A stretch of DNA of 5,764 bases, from NCBI GenBank assembly GCA_021817755.1, contig JAKAGC010000299.1, positions 1-5,764 on the forward strand, given 5' to 3'. This stretch comes from Acidobacteriota bacterium. Lineage in GTDB: Bacteria > Acidobacteriota > Aminicenantia > UBA2199. Position numbers and translations under genes: made by a program. This document shows positions 1 to 5,574 of the stretch, one piece after another (the first letter of the stretch is position 1; every line of letters begins with the position of its first letter). A model generated the notes under the pieces. It was given only the letters and a program-made list of their open reading frames with translations. It ran no database searches and was not told where the DNA came from.

Positions 1-8
1 ATTCACGC

Positions 9-24
9 TGTGATTTATTTCACA
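9..24. promoter_or_regulatory. CRP-family operator palindrome (TGTGA-N6-TCACA)
   Basis: The sequence TGTGATTTATTTCACA is a perfect inverted repeat of the two five-base half sites TGTGA and TCACA separated by six bases. That is the known core recognition pattern of CRP and related cyclic-nucleotide or CRP/FNR-family regulators. It lies immediately downstream of, and partly overlaps, the predicted start of the minus-strand promoter at 26-54. If +1 is near position 19, the dyad centre falls at about +3 to +4. That position suits repression by blocking initiation rather than class I or II activation. The regulated gene lies beyond the left edge. The palindrome is seen directly; the identity of the binding protein is inferred. 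Confidence 0.6.
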
Positions 25-25
25 A

Positions 26-54
26 ATGATATATATTTTTTCTGTTTTTGTCAA
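26..54 (-). promoter_or_regulatory. Sigma-70-type promoter firing out of the left edge
   Basis: Read on the minus strand, a perfect -35 box TTGACA (49-54) is followed after exactly 17 bases by TATCAT (26-31), which matches the TATAAT -10 consensus at five of six bases. The expected transcription start is near position 19. No gene lies on the minus strand between here and position 1, so this promoter should serve a gene beyond the window. It marks the end of the sbnA-sbnB-membrane protein unit and the beginning of a separate transcription unit in the same direction. Confidence 0.6.
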
Positions 55-56
55 CT

Positions 57-72
57 AAAAAAAATTTTTTTT
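57..72 (-). promoter_or_regulatory. A8T8 tract, probable UP element
   Basis: Eight A residues (57-64) are followed by eight T residues (65-72), giving a symmetrical A8T8 block. Two bases separate it from the TTGACA -35 box at 49-54, which puts it at about -38 to -53 of that promoter. That is where AT-rich UP elements contact the C-terminal domain of the RNA polymerase alpha subunit. A tract of this kind also bends or stiffens DNA. Its position supports a strong promoter; the function is inferred. Confidence 0.4.
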
Positions 73-139
73 AATTATATTTAGAGGAATCCCGTTATAA
101 TTTATAAATCAAGAATGAAAAGAGAAAAGAGGGTATTAA

Positions 140-904
140 TTACTCGGAGGTATTGGTTCCAAATGTCTGATTTTTCCATTTATCCAGGGTGAATTGCTCT
201 TTATCAATCCGGATATTCAAATAGACCTGGAAAAAAATAGTCGCATTAATGGGAGATATCAAAACCTGGACCAAGAAAAGAAAGAGCATTTTGACACCAG
301 AGGAAAAATTCAATGGACCTGTAAGATAGAGTAAGGTATTACTTAATATAATTGCTCCCAATGTTATAATAATCACAACCAGCATATAACCGGTTATTTC
401 CAATTTGCGCCCATAGGTTAAAAACATACTGCGCCGCATGCAATCCATAATATTATAACGCTCGATAACGAGTGAAATATTGGAGAGACTCAGAGTAAGA
501 GCAAAATAGATCCCGGGTAAGATAAACATTAAAAAACCAAAGGAAACAAGTACACCGACAACGATAGACAAACCGAGTATACTTCCCAAAAGGGCGAGAA
601 TATGAAATGCATATTCATCATGGGTTCTATTACGATTCATATACCTCTGGGCAATATGATCTGTCATTATGGCAAGAGTCATGGAATTCAAGATAAATAT
701 AATAAATATACGAAGAATAACAGAACCGAATGAAGCCTGAGTTTCAACCATCGGATTGAAATCGGCAAGTTCAGGTATCAAAATAAACGGAGTACTACCG
801 ATTAAGGATACAAAAAAAAGAAAAGTGAAATTATCGGCATAAAGCTTAAACGCCTGTCGGATAGTTTCACTGAAAGACAAACGTTCTATTTTAAAATAAT
901 CCAT
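140..904 (-). CDS. Six-helix integral membrane protein of unknown function
   Basis: This is a 254-residue protein with a short cytoplasm-like N-terminus and about six hydrophobic segments, near residues 26-46, 61-80, 100-120, 122-146, 171-194 and 204-229, then a polar 25-residue tail. A central motif LPGIY (129-133) leads into a stretch with E148, R157-R158-S159 and a G-R-K-L sequence (165-168). This pattern resembles the loosely defined family of bacterial membrane proteins related to the glycerophosphodiester phosphodiesterase membrane domain, YciC and DUF975, in which LPGI and a following Glu/Ser motif are typical. No catalytic domain is attached. The ATG start lies only 5 nt beyond the sbnB stop. 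Its Shine-Dalgarno sequence (GGAG) is formed by the last codons of sbnB, so the two genes are almost certainly co-transcribed and probably translationally coupled. A role in L-Dap use, export or envelope stress is possible, but nothing in the sequence shows it. Confidence 0.85.
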   Translation of the reverse strand: MDYFKIERLSFSETIRQAFKLYADNFTFLFFVSLIGSTPFILIPELADFNPMVETQASFGSVILRIFIIFILNSMTLAIMTDHIAQRYMNRNRTHDEYAFHILALLGSILGLSIVVGVLVSFGFLMFILPGIYFALTLSLSNISLVIERYNIMDCMRRSMFLTYGRKLEITGYMLVVIIITLGAIILSNTLLYLTGPLNFSSGVKMLFLFLVQVLISPINATIFFQVYLNIRIDKEQFTLDKWKNQTFGTNTSE

Positions 905-909
905 TTACC

Positions 910-1878
910 TTACTCCAATTCCTGCCCGATATTTTTTTTACGCGCTTCCTGGACAAACCATGAACCGATTGCGATATCGAAAACAGCCATTCCCATGGGA
1001 TTAAACATAATCGGTGTATCGGGAGGGTAGCTTTCCATAATGTTGTTTTTTACCATGTCCACGATATCCCGTGTCTGTTCTTTTTGAAGTCCATTTTCGA
1101 GGTGCATCATTTCGATATCGGTTTTTTCGCGGCATATCTCTTCCCAGTTATCTACAATAATACTATTTTTCATAAATTCATATGTGGAGGTTTTATAATC
1201 CCTTAAAGACACATTCAATTGAAGGGAACCGTTTTTTGGGGGTTTATCGATATATGAAGCACTTGAAACTGTGGCAGTAATAAAAACATCGGAATCAAGG
1301 TACGCATCTTCCCATCTTGAGACGATATTCACTTTTTTCGGGGGAACGAAATCAATGGTTCGAGGATCAATGGGGCGCAAATCATAAAGGGAAATAGAAG
1401 AAATACGGTCACCCAATAAAGCCTGGCACATTCGGAGATGGTATTGACCGATGGGTCCCCATCCGATGATACCGAGCTTAATAGAATTTAAGGGACGGAT
1501 TTTATCGAAGTAACGAATCATCAAACCACTCACCGCAGCGGTTCTCATGATACTTAGCAAAGCGGTATTTATAATGGCTTCAGGTTGACCGGTTTCTGCT
1601 TTATTTAATATAACGACACTGTGGGCACGTGGAATTCCTTTATGAATATTTCCGGGGAAACTGGCAATCCATTTGATACCGGCCATATCGAATTCACCGC
1701 CGATAAAAGCGGGCATGGCAATAATTCTATTAGTTAAATCTCTATATCTTAAATATGGTTTAATAGGTTGTGCAAAATCATCATCTCCGAGAGAACGAGT
1801 TGCCGATTCAATAACATCGACCAGTGAAACCCAATCGATTCCGACATCATGCAGACTTTTTTCATTCAGATACAACAC
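910..1878 (-). CDS. sbnB: 2,3-diaminopropionate biosynthesis protein SbnB-like (ornithine cyclodeaminase family dehydrogenase)
   Basis: This 322-residue protein belongs to the ornithine cyclodeaminase/mu-crystallin family and most resembles SbnB. SbnB is the NAD-dependent enzyme that oxidatively cleaves N-(1-amino-1-carboxy-2-ethyl)glutamate to L-2,3-diaminopropionate and 2-oxoglutarate. Visible signatures are GIKWIASFPGN (67-77) with the family lysine K69, RTAAVSGL (112-119), a Rossmann nucleotide-binding loop GIIGWGPIGQYH (136-147), a probable ribose-binding acidic residue in the YDLRP stretch (165-169), SLRDY (224-228) and NPMGMAVFDIAIG (293-305). Length and motif order match full-length family members. 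The start is GTG at 1876-1878, supported by a near-perfect Shine-Dalgarno sequence (AAAGGAGG) five bases upstream. It follows the sbnA-like gene on the same strand, and this pairing is what favours SbnB over ornithine cyclodeaminase or alanine dehydrogenase. The gene may also be transcribed from its own promoter in the 97-nt gap. Confidence 0.85.
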   Translation of the reverse strand: MLYLNEKSLHDVGIDWVSLVDVIESATRSLGDDDFAQPIKPYLRYRDLTNRIIAMPAFIGGEFDMAGIKWIASFPGNIHKGIPRAHSVVILNKAETGQPEAIINTALLSIMRTAAVSGLMIRYFDKIRPLNSIKLGIIGWGPIGQYHLRMCQALLGDRISSISLYDLRPIDPRTIDFVPPKKVNIVSRWEDAYLDSDVFITATVSSASYIDKPPKNGSLQLNVSLRDYKTSTYEFMKNSIIVDNWEEICREKTDIEMMHLENGLQKEQTRDIVDMVKNNIMESYPPDTPIMFNPMGMAVFDIAIGSWFVQEARKKNIGQELE

Positions 1879-1883
1879 GTTTT

Positions 1884-1891
1884 CCTCCTTT
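1884..1891 (-). promoter_or_regulatory. Strong ribosome binding site of sbnB
   Basis: On the minus strand AAAGGAGG sits five bases before the GTG codon at 1876-1878. It is the best Shine-Dalgarno match in the window and decides the start of the sbnB-like gene at a non-ATG codon. The sbnA-like gene has only a weak GAGAG-type site, so SbnB may be translated more efficiently than SbnA. Confidence 0.75.
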
Positions 1892-1937
1892 GATTTCCAT
1901 ATATATAAACTTCCACTTTGGTTTAAGTAGGTACGAT

Positions 1938-1946
1938 ATTATACCA
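1938..1946 (-). promoter_or_regulatory. Candidate extended -10 promoter for sbnB
   Basis: On the minus strand the sequence TGGTATAAT combines a perfect TATAAT -10 hexamer (1938-1943) with the TGN extension (1944-1946). Extended -10 promoters can work with a poor -35, and none is recognisable 17 bases upstream here. The predicted start near position 1931 would give a leader of about 53 nt before the GTG of sbnB. The site lies in the 97-nt gap after sbnA, so sbnB and the membrane gene could be expressed without sbnA. The intergenic DNA is AT-rich, so a chance match is possible. Confidence 0.4.
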
Positions 1947-1975
1947 CAATCGCTATGTTAATTATATGGTTTAAA

Positions 1976-2941
1976 TTAGGATTGAGTATTTTTAAACTTT
2001 GAGCACCACTGATCATTGTATACGGTTTCATGATAACGCTCTCCCCTATCTGGAAAAATTGTAACAACGGTTAATGGTTTATTTGAATTATTAACTGAAT
2101 TTTCTATAAAATATTTTTTAATACCCCCAAAAACAGAACCTGATGAACCCCCAGCAAAAATACCGAACCTTTGGAGCAATTCGCGGCACATGGAAACAGT
2201 AGACATTTCGTCCATCATGACCACTTCGTCTATAAATGCCTTTTTTAGTATTTCCGGAACCATACTGGAACCGATACCAGGAATGTAGCGTTTTTTGGGT
2301 GGATGCCCAAAAATAACAGAACCCACAATATCAACGGCTATTATTTTGACATTGGGAAAAGTGTATTTTATACGCCTCGAAACTCCGGTAAGCGTGCCTC
2401 CGGAGCTAATTCCCAGGAATACATAATCGATTTGTTTTAAGTCCGCAAGAATCTCCTCACCAAGGGTGTAATAATAGGCATCTGCATTATAAGGATTTCC
2501 GTACTGATTGACCCAGTAGGAATCGGAGATTTCCTCAAGCAATTGTTTTACTTTACGGATGCGATTTAAGAGATAACCTCCGTTTTCATCGGGATTCTCA
2601 ATCTTAATAATGGTTCCATTAAAAGACCGGATCAAAAGTTCATTCATGGAAGAGATACACGGATCGACCACACAAATAAATTTCAATCCGCGGTATTTAC
2701 AGTAAGCAGCAAGGGCAATCCCGAAATTACCGGATGAAGATTCGATAATGGTTGTCTGAGGAGTTATCTGACCGGATTCCAATATTTTCTCTATCACATA
2801 GGCTGCGGCTCTATCTTTTACACTGCCTGTTGGATTGAGCAATTCAAGTTTGGTATATAATTCGATAAATGGCAATTCCTCTAAACGTAAATGTACCATT
2901 GGTGTATTGCCGACAGTTTTTAAAATATGCTCATAGATCAT
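1976..2941 (-). CDS. sbnA: 2,3-diaminopropionate biosynthesis protein SbnA-like (PLP-dependent cysteine synthase family)
   Basis: This 321-residue fold-type II pyridoxal-phosphate enzyme is related to O-acetylserine sulfhydrylase. It most resembles SbnA, which condenses O-phospho-L-serine with L-glutamate to N-(1-amino-1-carboxy-2-ethyl)glutamate. K42 in NPTGSVKDR (36-44) is the PLP lysine. ESSSGNFG (67-74) replaces the EPTSGNTG substrate loop of ordinary cysteine synthases and agrees with the SbnA-type ESSSGN loop. GISSGGTLTG (178-187) is the phosphate-binding glycine loop. IPGIGSSMVP (220-229), FAGGSSGSV (262-270) and TIFPDRGERY (294-303) also fit SbnA-type proteins. The start is the ATG at 2939-2941, with a weak GAGAG ribosome site. 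It is the first gene of a minus-strand unit with sbnB and a membrane protein. An ordinary cysteine or cystathionine synthase is the alternative, but the loop and the sbnB neighbour argue against it. All key residues are intact. Confidence 0.87.
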   Translation of the reverse strand: MIYEHILKTVGNTPMVHLRLEELPFIELYTKLELLNPTGSVKDRAAAYVIEKILESGQITPQTTIIESSSGNFGIALAAYCKYRGLKFICVVDPCISSMNELLIRSFNGTIIKIENPDENGGYLLNRIRKVKQLLEEISDSYWVNQYGNPYNADAYYYTLGEEILADLKQIDYVFLGISSGGTLTGVSRRIKYTFPNVKIIAVDIVGSVIFGHPPKKRYIPGIGSSMVPEILKKAFIDEVVMMDEMSTVSMCRELLQRFGIFAGGSSGSVFGGIKKYFIENSVNNSNKPLTVVTIFPDRGERYHETVYNDQWCSKFKNTQS

Positions 2942-3062
2942 TTTTCTCTCAATTTAGTCCTGGTTTAATCAAAATATATATATTCATAGAAACAAAGGGA
3001 TCTATTTAATTTAAATGATTAAAAAACGAATTGAAACAAAATAAAAAAGCCTTAAAATCTGG

Positions 3063-3091
3063 ATAATTAATATTTTCTGAGCCTTTGACAA
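3063..3091 (-). promoter_or_regulatory. Weak candidate promoter for sbnA
   Basis: On the minus strand TTGTCA (3086-3091) matches the -35 consensus at five of six bases. After 17 bases AATTAT (3063-3068) matches the -10 consensus at four of six. Transcription would start near 3056 and leave a leader of about 115 nt before the sbnA ATG. It is the best-spaced pair I found on this side, but the DNA is so AT-rich that chance matches are expected, and a regulator-dependent promoter elsewhere is equally possible. Confidence 0.25.
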
Positions 3092-3198
3092 ATTGTTTAA
3101 ATGGAAAAATCCGGGGTTTGGATTCTATAAATCTTACCATAACAACCGGTATAAGTCAAATCTATGTTATTTTTTTCTCTATAAAATCTGTAAAGGCT

Positions 3199-3227
3199 TT
3201 GACATTTGCAAAGGGTTATGAGATAAT
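3199..3227 (+). promoter_or_regulatory. Sigma-70-type promoter of the lytic transglycosylase gene
   Basis: A perfect -35 box TTGACA (3199-3204) is followed by exactly 17 bases and the -10 box GATAAT (3222-3227, five of six). A TGN extension (3219-3221) stands directly before the -10. Transcription should start near 3234, about 85 nt before the ATG at 3319. The -35 lies inside an inverted repeat, CTTTG (3197-3201) and CAAAG (3209-3213), which could be an operator. The promoter's position argues that the open frame upstream of it is not translated. Confidence 0.65.
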
Positions 3228-3318
3228 GTCCTACGGAAAAACGCCAATGATTCGAGCAATATTTAGAAAAAAAGAAAATTCAATTGAGCATCGGTCAAGC
3301 AGAGAGCAACGGAAAATC

Positions 3319-4551
3319 ATGAATAAACCAAATAAAACAATATTAAAATCTCTTTTTTTTGCAGCAATCTTATTTTTTGTGAATCCCCTGTGGAGCAGTG
3401 ACGATTTCTCCATTCCCAAAAATCTTGAAGACAATGTTATGTTCTGGAAAAAGATTTACACGGAAGTCTCTTTAAAAGAGGGTTTTATCCATGACAGGGA
3501 TTACCCGATGATAATTTACCGGTGGATTAGCATTGGAAACAGATCAGGAAAACAGCGGCGTTCTTATATTAAAGAAAATATAAGGCAAGTCGAACTACTA
3601 CTCGAAGGCATAAACCGGAAATCATCGGCTCAATGGAATGACCAGGAAAGAGGAATAGCGGATTTATTCAAACAGTATGCTTCAATCGAAGAAATTCAAA
3701 CAGCTGCGGATCGTGTTCGATTTCAGTTGGGGCAGAAAGAACGATTCAAAGAAGGATTGGAACGCGCAGAAGCATATATGCCTCATATTATTTCAACCTT
3801 AGAAAAATACGGTATTCCTGTACGTATTGCATATCTTCCACACGTGGAATCTTCGTTTAATCTCAATGCTTGCTCTCGTGTAGGGGCCACAGGAATATGG
3901 CAATTCATGAGGAGTACGGCACGTATTTTTAAACTGAAAATGGATAAGAAAATAGATGAACGCCGCGATCCGATAAAATCGACAATAGCAGCGGCAAGAC
4001 TCCTTCAGAAGAATTTCCAGAACTTTCAATCATGGCCTTTAGCGATAACTGCCTATAATCATGGTCCGCAAAGTATTAAACGGGCTGTGGAAGAAACAGG
4101 TTCACACGATTTGGGTATAATCATAGATCAATACAAAAACCGGCGGTTTAAATTCGCTTCTAAAAATTTCTATGGTTGCTTCCTTGCTGCAAGTGAAATC
4201 GCTGCTGAACCTGAAAAATACTTTGCTGATCTTAACTATCACCCCCCTCTTAAATTTAACCAGATTCAATTAAAGAAAAGTCTTTCGCCAGCTCAACTAT
4301 CACGGCAATTGGGAATTTCCCAAGATACCTTGATGCGATTAAATCCGTCGATACGCCCAGTGGTGTTTAAACGGCAACTGGCAATTCCAGCGGGTCTTAC
4401 GATCAGAATCCCGGTAACCACACAATCACTGGCTAATAAAGGAAAACCACCTCAACGTCCGATTTCTTCCAGCACTGAACAAAAAGAGGAAAACGTAATT
4501 CATAGGGTTAGTTCTACACAGGGAAAGAGTATTTCTGGAAATCAAAAATAA
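3319..4551 (+). CDS. Exported lytic transglycosylase, MltD-like (SLT/GH23 domain plus LysM-like C-terminus)
   Basis: This 410-residue protein begins with a signal peptide: a Lys-rich n-region, a hydrophobic core at about residues 8-22, and likely cleavage near 26-27. A helical N-terminal region (about 35-150) precedes a soluble lytic transglycosylase domain (about 155-300). That domain shows PHVESSFN (175-182) with the catalytic glutamate E177, GATGIWQFM (189-197), AYNHGP (245-250) and the FLAASEIA stretch (288-295). Such enzymes cleave the MurNAc-GlcNAc bond of peptidoglycan in the periplasm, forming 1,6-anhydroMurNAc. Residues 318-366 form a degenerate LysM-like module with LNPSIRP (341-347). 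A polar tail ends in HRVSSTQGKSI (395-405), which looks like the start of a further LysM cut short. The ATG at 3319 is preferred over the in-frame ATGs at 3226 and 3247 because the signal peptide begins there and the promoter lies at 3199-3227; the ribosome site is weak (GGAAAA). The gene stands alone, divergent from sbnA and convergent with the lipid kinase gene. Confidence 0.87.
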   Translation: MNKPNKTILKSLFFAAILFFVNPLWSSDDFSIPKNLEDNVMFWKKIYTEVSLKEGFIHDRDYPMIIYRWISIGNRSGKQRRSYIKENIRQVELLLEGINRKSSAQWNDQERGIADLFKQYASIEEIQTAADRVRFQLGQKERFKEGLERAEAYMPHIISTLEKYGIPVRIAYLPHVESSFNLNACSRVGATGIWQFMRSTARIFKLKMDKKIDERRDPIKSTIAAARLLQKNFQNFQSWPLAITAYNHGPQSIKRAVEETGSHDLGIIIDQYKNRRFKFASKNFYGCFLAASEIAAEPEKYFADLNYHPPLKFNQIQLKKSLSPAQLSRQLGISQDTLMRLNPSIRPVVFKRQLAIPAGLTIRIPVTTQSLANKGKPPQRPISSSTEQKEENVIHRVSSTQGKSISGNQK

Positions 4552-4605
4552 AATTCCTTATCTACCCAGTTCTCTTTATAATGGATTTGATTATCTAATT
4601 TTTAA

Positions 4606-5574
4606 TTAAGGGATAGGTGCATAAATAGTTAATTTTCTATGAAAAAGAGAAACAGTGAACTCTTTCACAGAAGAAATAATTTCTCCATCCACCTGTATAT
4701 CGATTGGTACATCTGTAGAAATTCGAAAAGCTGAGGAGCGAAAGCAAGAAATCCTTGGATCTTTCGATGAGTTTCCGCGTAACACATTAAAAGCGGTTCG
4801 TAATGTTGGGAAAATGGAAGAAGTTTGAATAATACATAGATCAAGGCATTGGTCAAAGAGTCCGGCAGAAGGAGATAAAACAAGACCATTGGCATAATAT
4901 GGGGTGTTCAATACCACGAGTAAGGAAAATTGAATCTCTTTTCTGGTTGTATCTCTTTCACCTTCCGTTTGAAATTCGATCTTAGCAGTCAAGGGAATTT
5001 TTCTTTGGGAAAAGGAATTCAATATCCCGGATAAACCGGCGAAAGATTGGGCAGCGGGATTCGCACGTACCAACCGGGGATGCCGTTTAAAGAAATCATC
5101 CACGTAACGGTTTACAGTTACGCCAAGCCCTGCACTAAGAGTTCCGAGAAAATGAATGGGAGTAGAAGAATCTTTAATTTGGAGAGAAGCAACGTCCATT
5201 TCTCGTGTAGTCGCTTCTTTTATGACACGGCAGGCGGTTTCAATCGAATTGACTCCAATTGCACGTACGATATCATTAGCAGAACCTGTACCGATCATTC
5301 CCATTGTTGTATAGGAAGAGGAACCTAAAATTTCACGTGCTATAATATCGAAAGTGGTATCCCCTCCTACTGCTACAATACTTGAATAACCGTATACCGT
5401 CTGAGCTGCCAATTGCTTTAAATGATCTTCGGATTGCGAAACAAAAAAACGGTAATCAATTCCGTGTGATTTTAAAAGGGATTCAATGCGATTTTGTATG
5501 CGGGAGGAACGGCCTCTGCCTGAGGATGGATTAAAGAGTACAGCAATTGGTTTTACCGATTCATTCAATGCCAT
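4606..5574 (-). CDS. Diacylglycerol/lipid kinase family protein (DagK/YegS-like)
   Basis: This 322-residue soluble protein has the DAGK catalytic fold, which transfers the ATP gamma-phosphate to a lipid such as diacylglycerol at the inner face of the membrane. Motifs in order are NPSSGRGR (15-22), GGDTTFDII (70-78) in place of the usual GGDGTxxEV, GTGSANDIVRAIG (95-107) in the GTxNDfAR region, SAGLG (147-151), the ANG-to-SPSAGLFDQCLDL segment (228-246) and VDGE (295-298), whose glutamate corresponds to the conserved C-terminal DGE. Length is normal for the family and the aspartates expected for magnesium and catalysis are present. The GDGT glycine has become threonine, so the lipid substrate could differ. 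The ATG directly abuts the stop codon of the upstream gene, which suggests translational coupling. Sphingosine- or undecaprenol-directed activity cannot be excluded from sequence. It converges with the lytic transglycosylase gene across a 54-nt gap without a convincing terminator. Confidence 0.87.
   Translation of the reverse strand: MALNESVKPIAVLFNPSSGRGRSSRIQNRIESLLKSHGIDYRFFVSQSEDHLKQLAAQTVYGYSSIVAVGGDTTFDIIAREILGSSSYTTMGMIGTGSANDIVRAIGVNSIETACRVIKEATTREMDVASLQIKDSSTPIHFLGTLSAGLGVTVNRYVDDFFKRHPRLVRANPAAQSFAGLSGILNSFSQRKIPLTAKIEFQTEGERDTTRKEIQFSLLVVLNTPYYANGLVLSPSAGLFDQCLDLCIIQTSSIFPTLRTAFNVLRGNSSKDPRISCFRSSAFRISTDVPIDIQVDGEIISSVKEFTVSLFHRKLTIYAPIP

Larger units (their letters stand above)
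2942..3318. other. Divergent intergenic region between sbnA and the lytic transglycosylase gene
   Basis: These 377 bases separate two divergent genes. The sbnA side is extremely AT-rich, with runs such as ATATATATA near 2974-2983 and A-tracts near 3021-3047. On the plus strand, the right part holds the near-consensus promoter at 3199-3227 and then an untranslated leader of about 85 nt. On the minus strand, a weak candidate for sbnA is TTGTCA (3086-3091), 17 bp, AATTAT (3063-3068). The same bases at 3085-3090 read TTGACA on the plus strand, but no -10 box lies at a usable distance. The frame of the transglycosylase stays open upstream to a TTG at 3085, but that part lies mostly before the predicted transcript start, and I do not believe it is coding. 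No RNA gene, riboswitch or convincing terminator was recognised. Confidence 0.6.

Noticed and set aside
73..102. Possible terminator of the sbn unit: inverted repeat TATAATT/AATTATA (96-102 and 73-79) followed by the A8T8 tract
   Set aside because: The stem is seven A-T pairs only, the loop is 16 nt, and the T run comes after eight A residues. This is too weak for a Rho-independent terminator.
1673..1930. Plus-strand open frame antisense to the start of sbnB
   Set aside because: It lies opposite a well-supported gene with conserved motifs and has no recognisable protein features. The same holds for the short frames at 3231-3434, 3799-4029, 4665-4895 and 5047-5328.
3062..3077. Fur-box-like dyad (GATAATTAATATTTTC) upstream of sbnA
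   Set aside because: Only one half site fits well, the match is expected by chance in DNA this AT-rich, and no other iron-related signal is present in the window.
3040..3090. Terminator-like AAGGCTTTTTTATTTT on the minus strand upstream of sbnA
   Set aside because: The AAGGCT copies flanking the segment are direct, not inverted, repeats, so no stem forms before the T run.
3085..3113. Second plus-strand promoter using TTGACA at 3085-3090
   Set aside because: The bases at a 16-18 bp spacing (around AATCCG) do not resemble a -10 box.
3085..3318. N-terminal extension of the transglycosylase frame from a TTG at 3085, with in-frame ATGs at 3226 and 3247
   Set aside because: A near-consensus promoter lies at 3199-3227 inside it, and a typical signal peptide starts at 3319. 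The upstream peptide has no recognisable domain and would bury the signal sequence.
4552..4616. Possible bidirectional terminator between the convergent transglycosylase and lipid kinase genes (ATTCCTTA pairing with TAAGGGAT)
   Set aside because: The pairing includes a wobble and has a loop of more than 40 nt, without a GC-rich stem directly before a T run.
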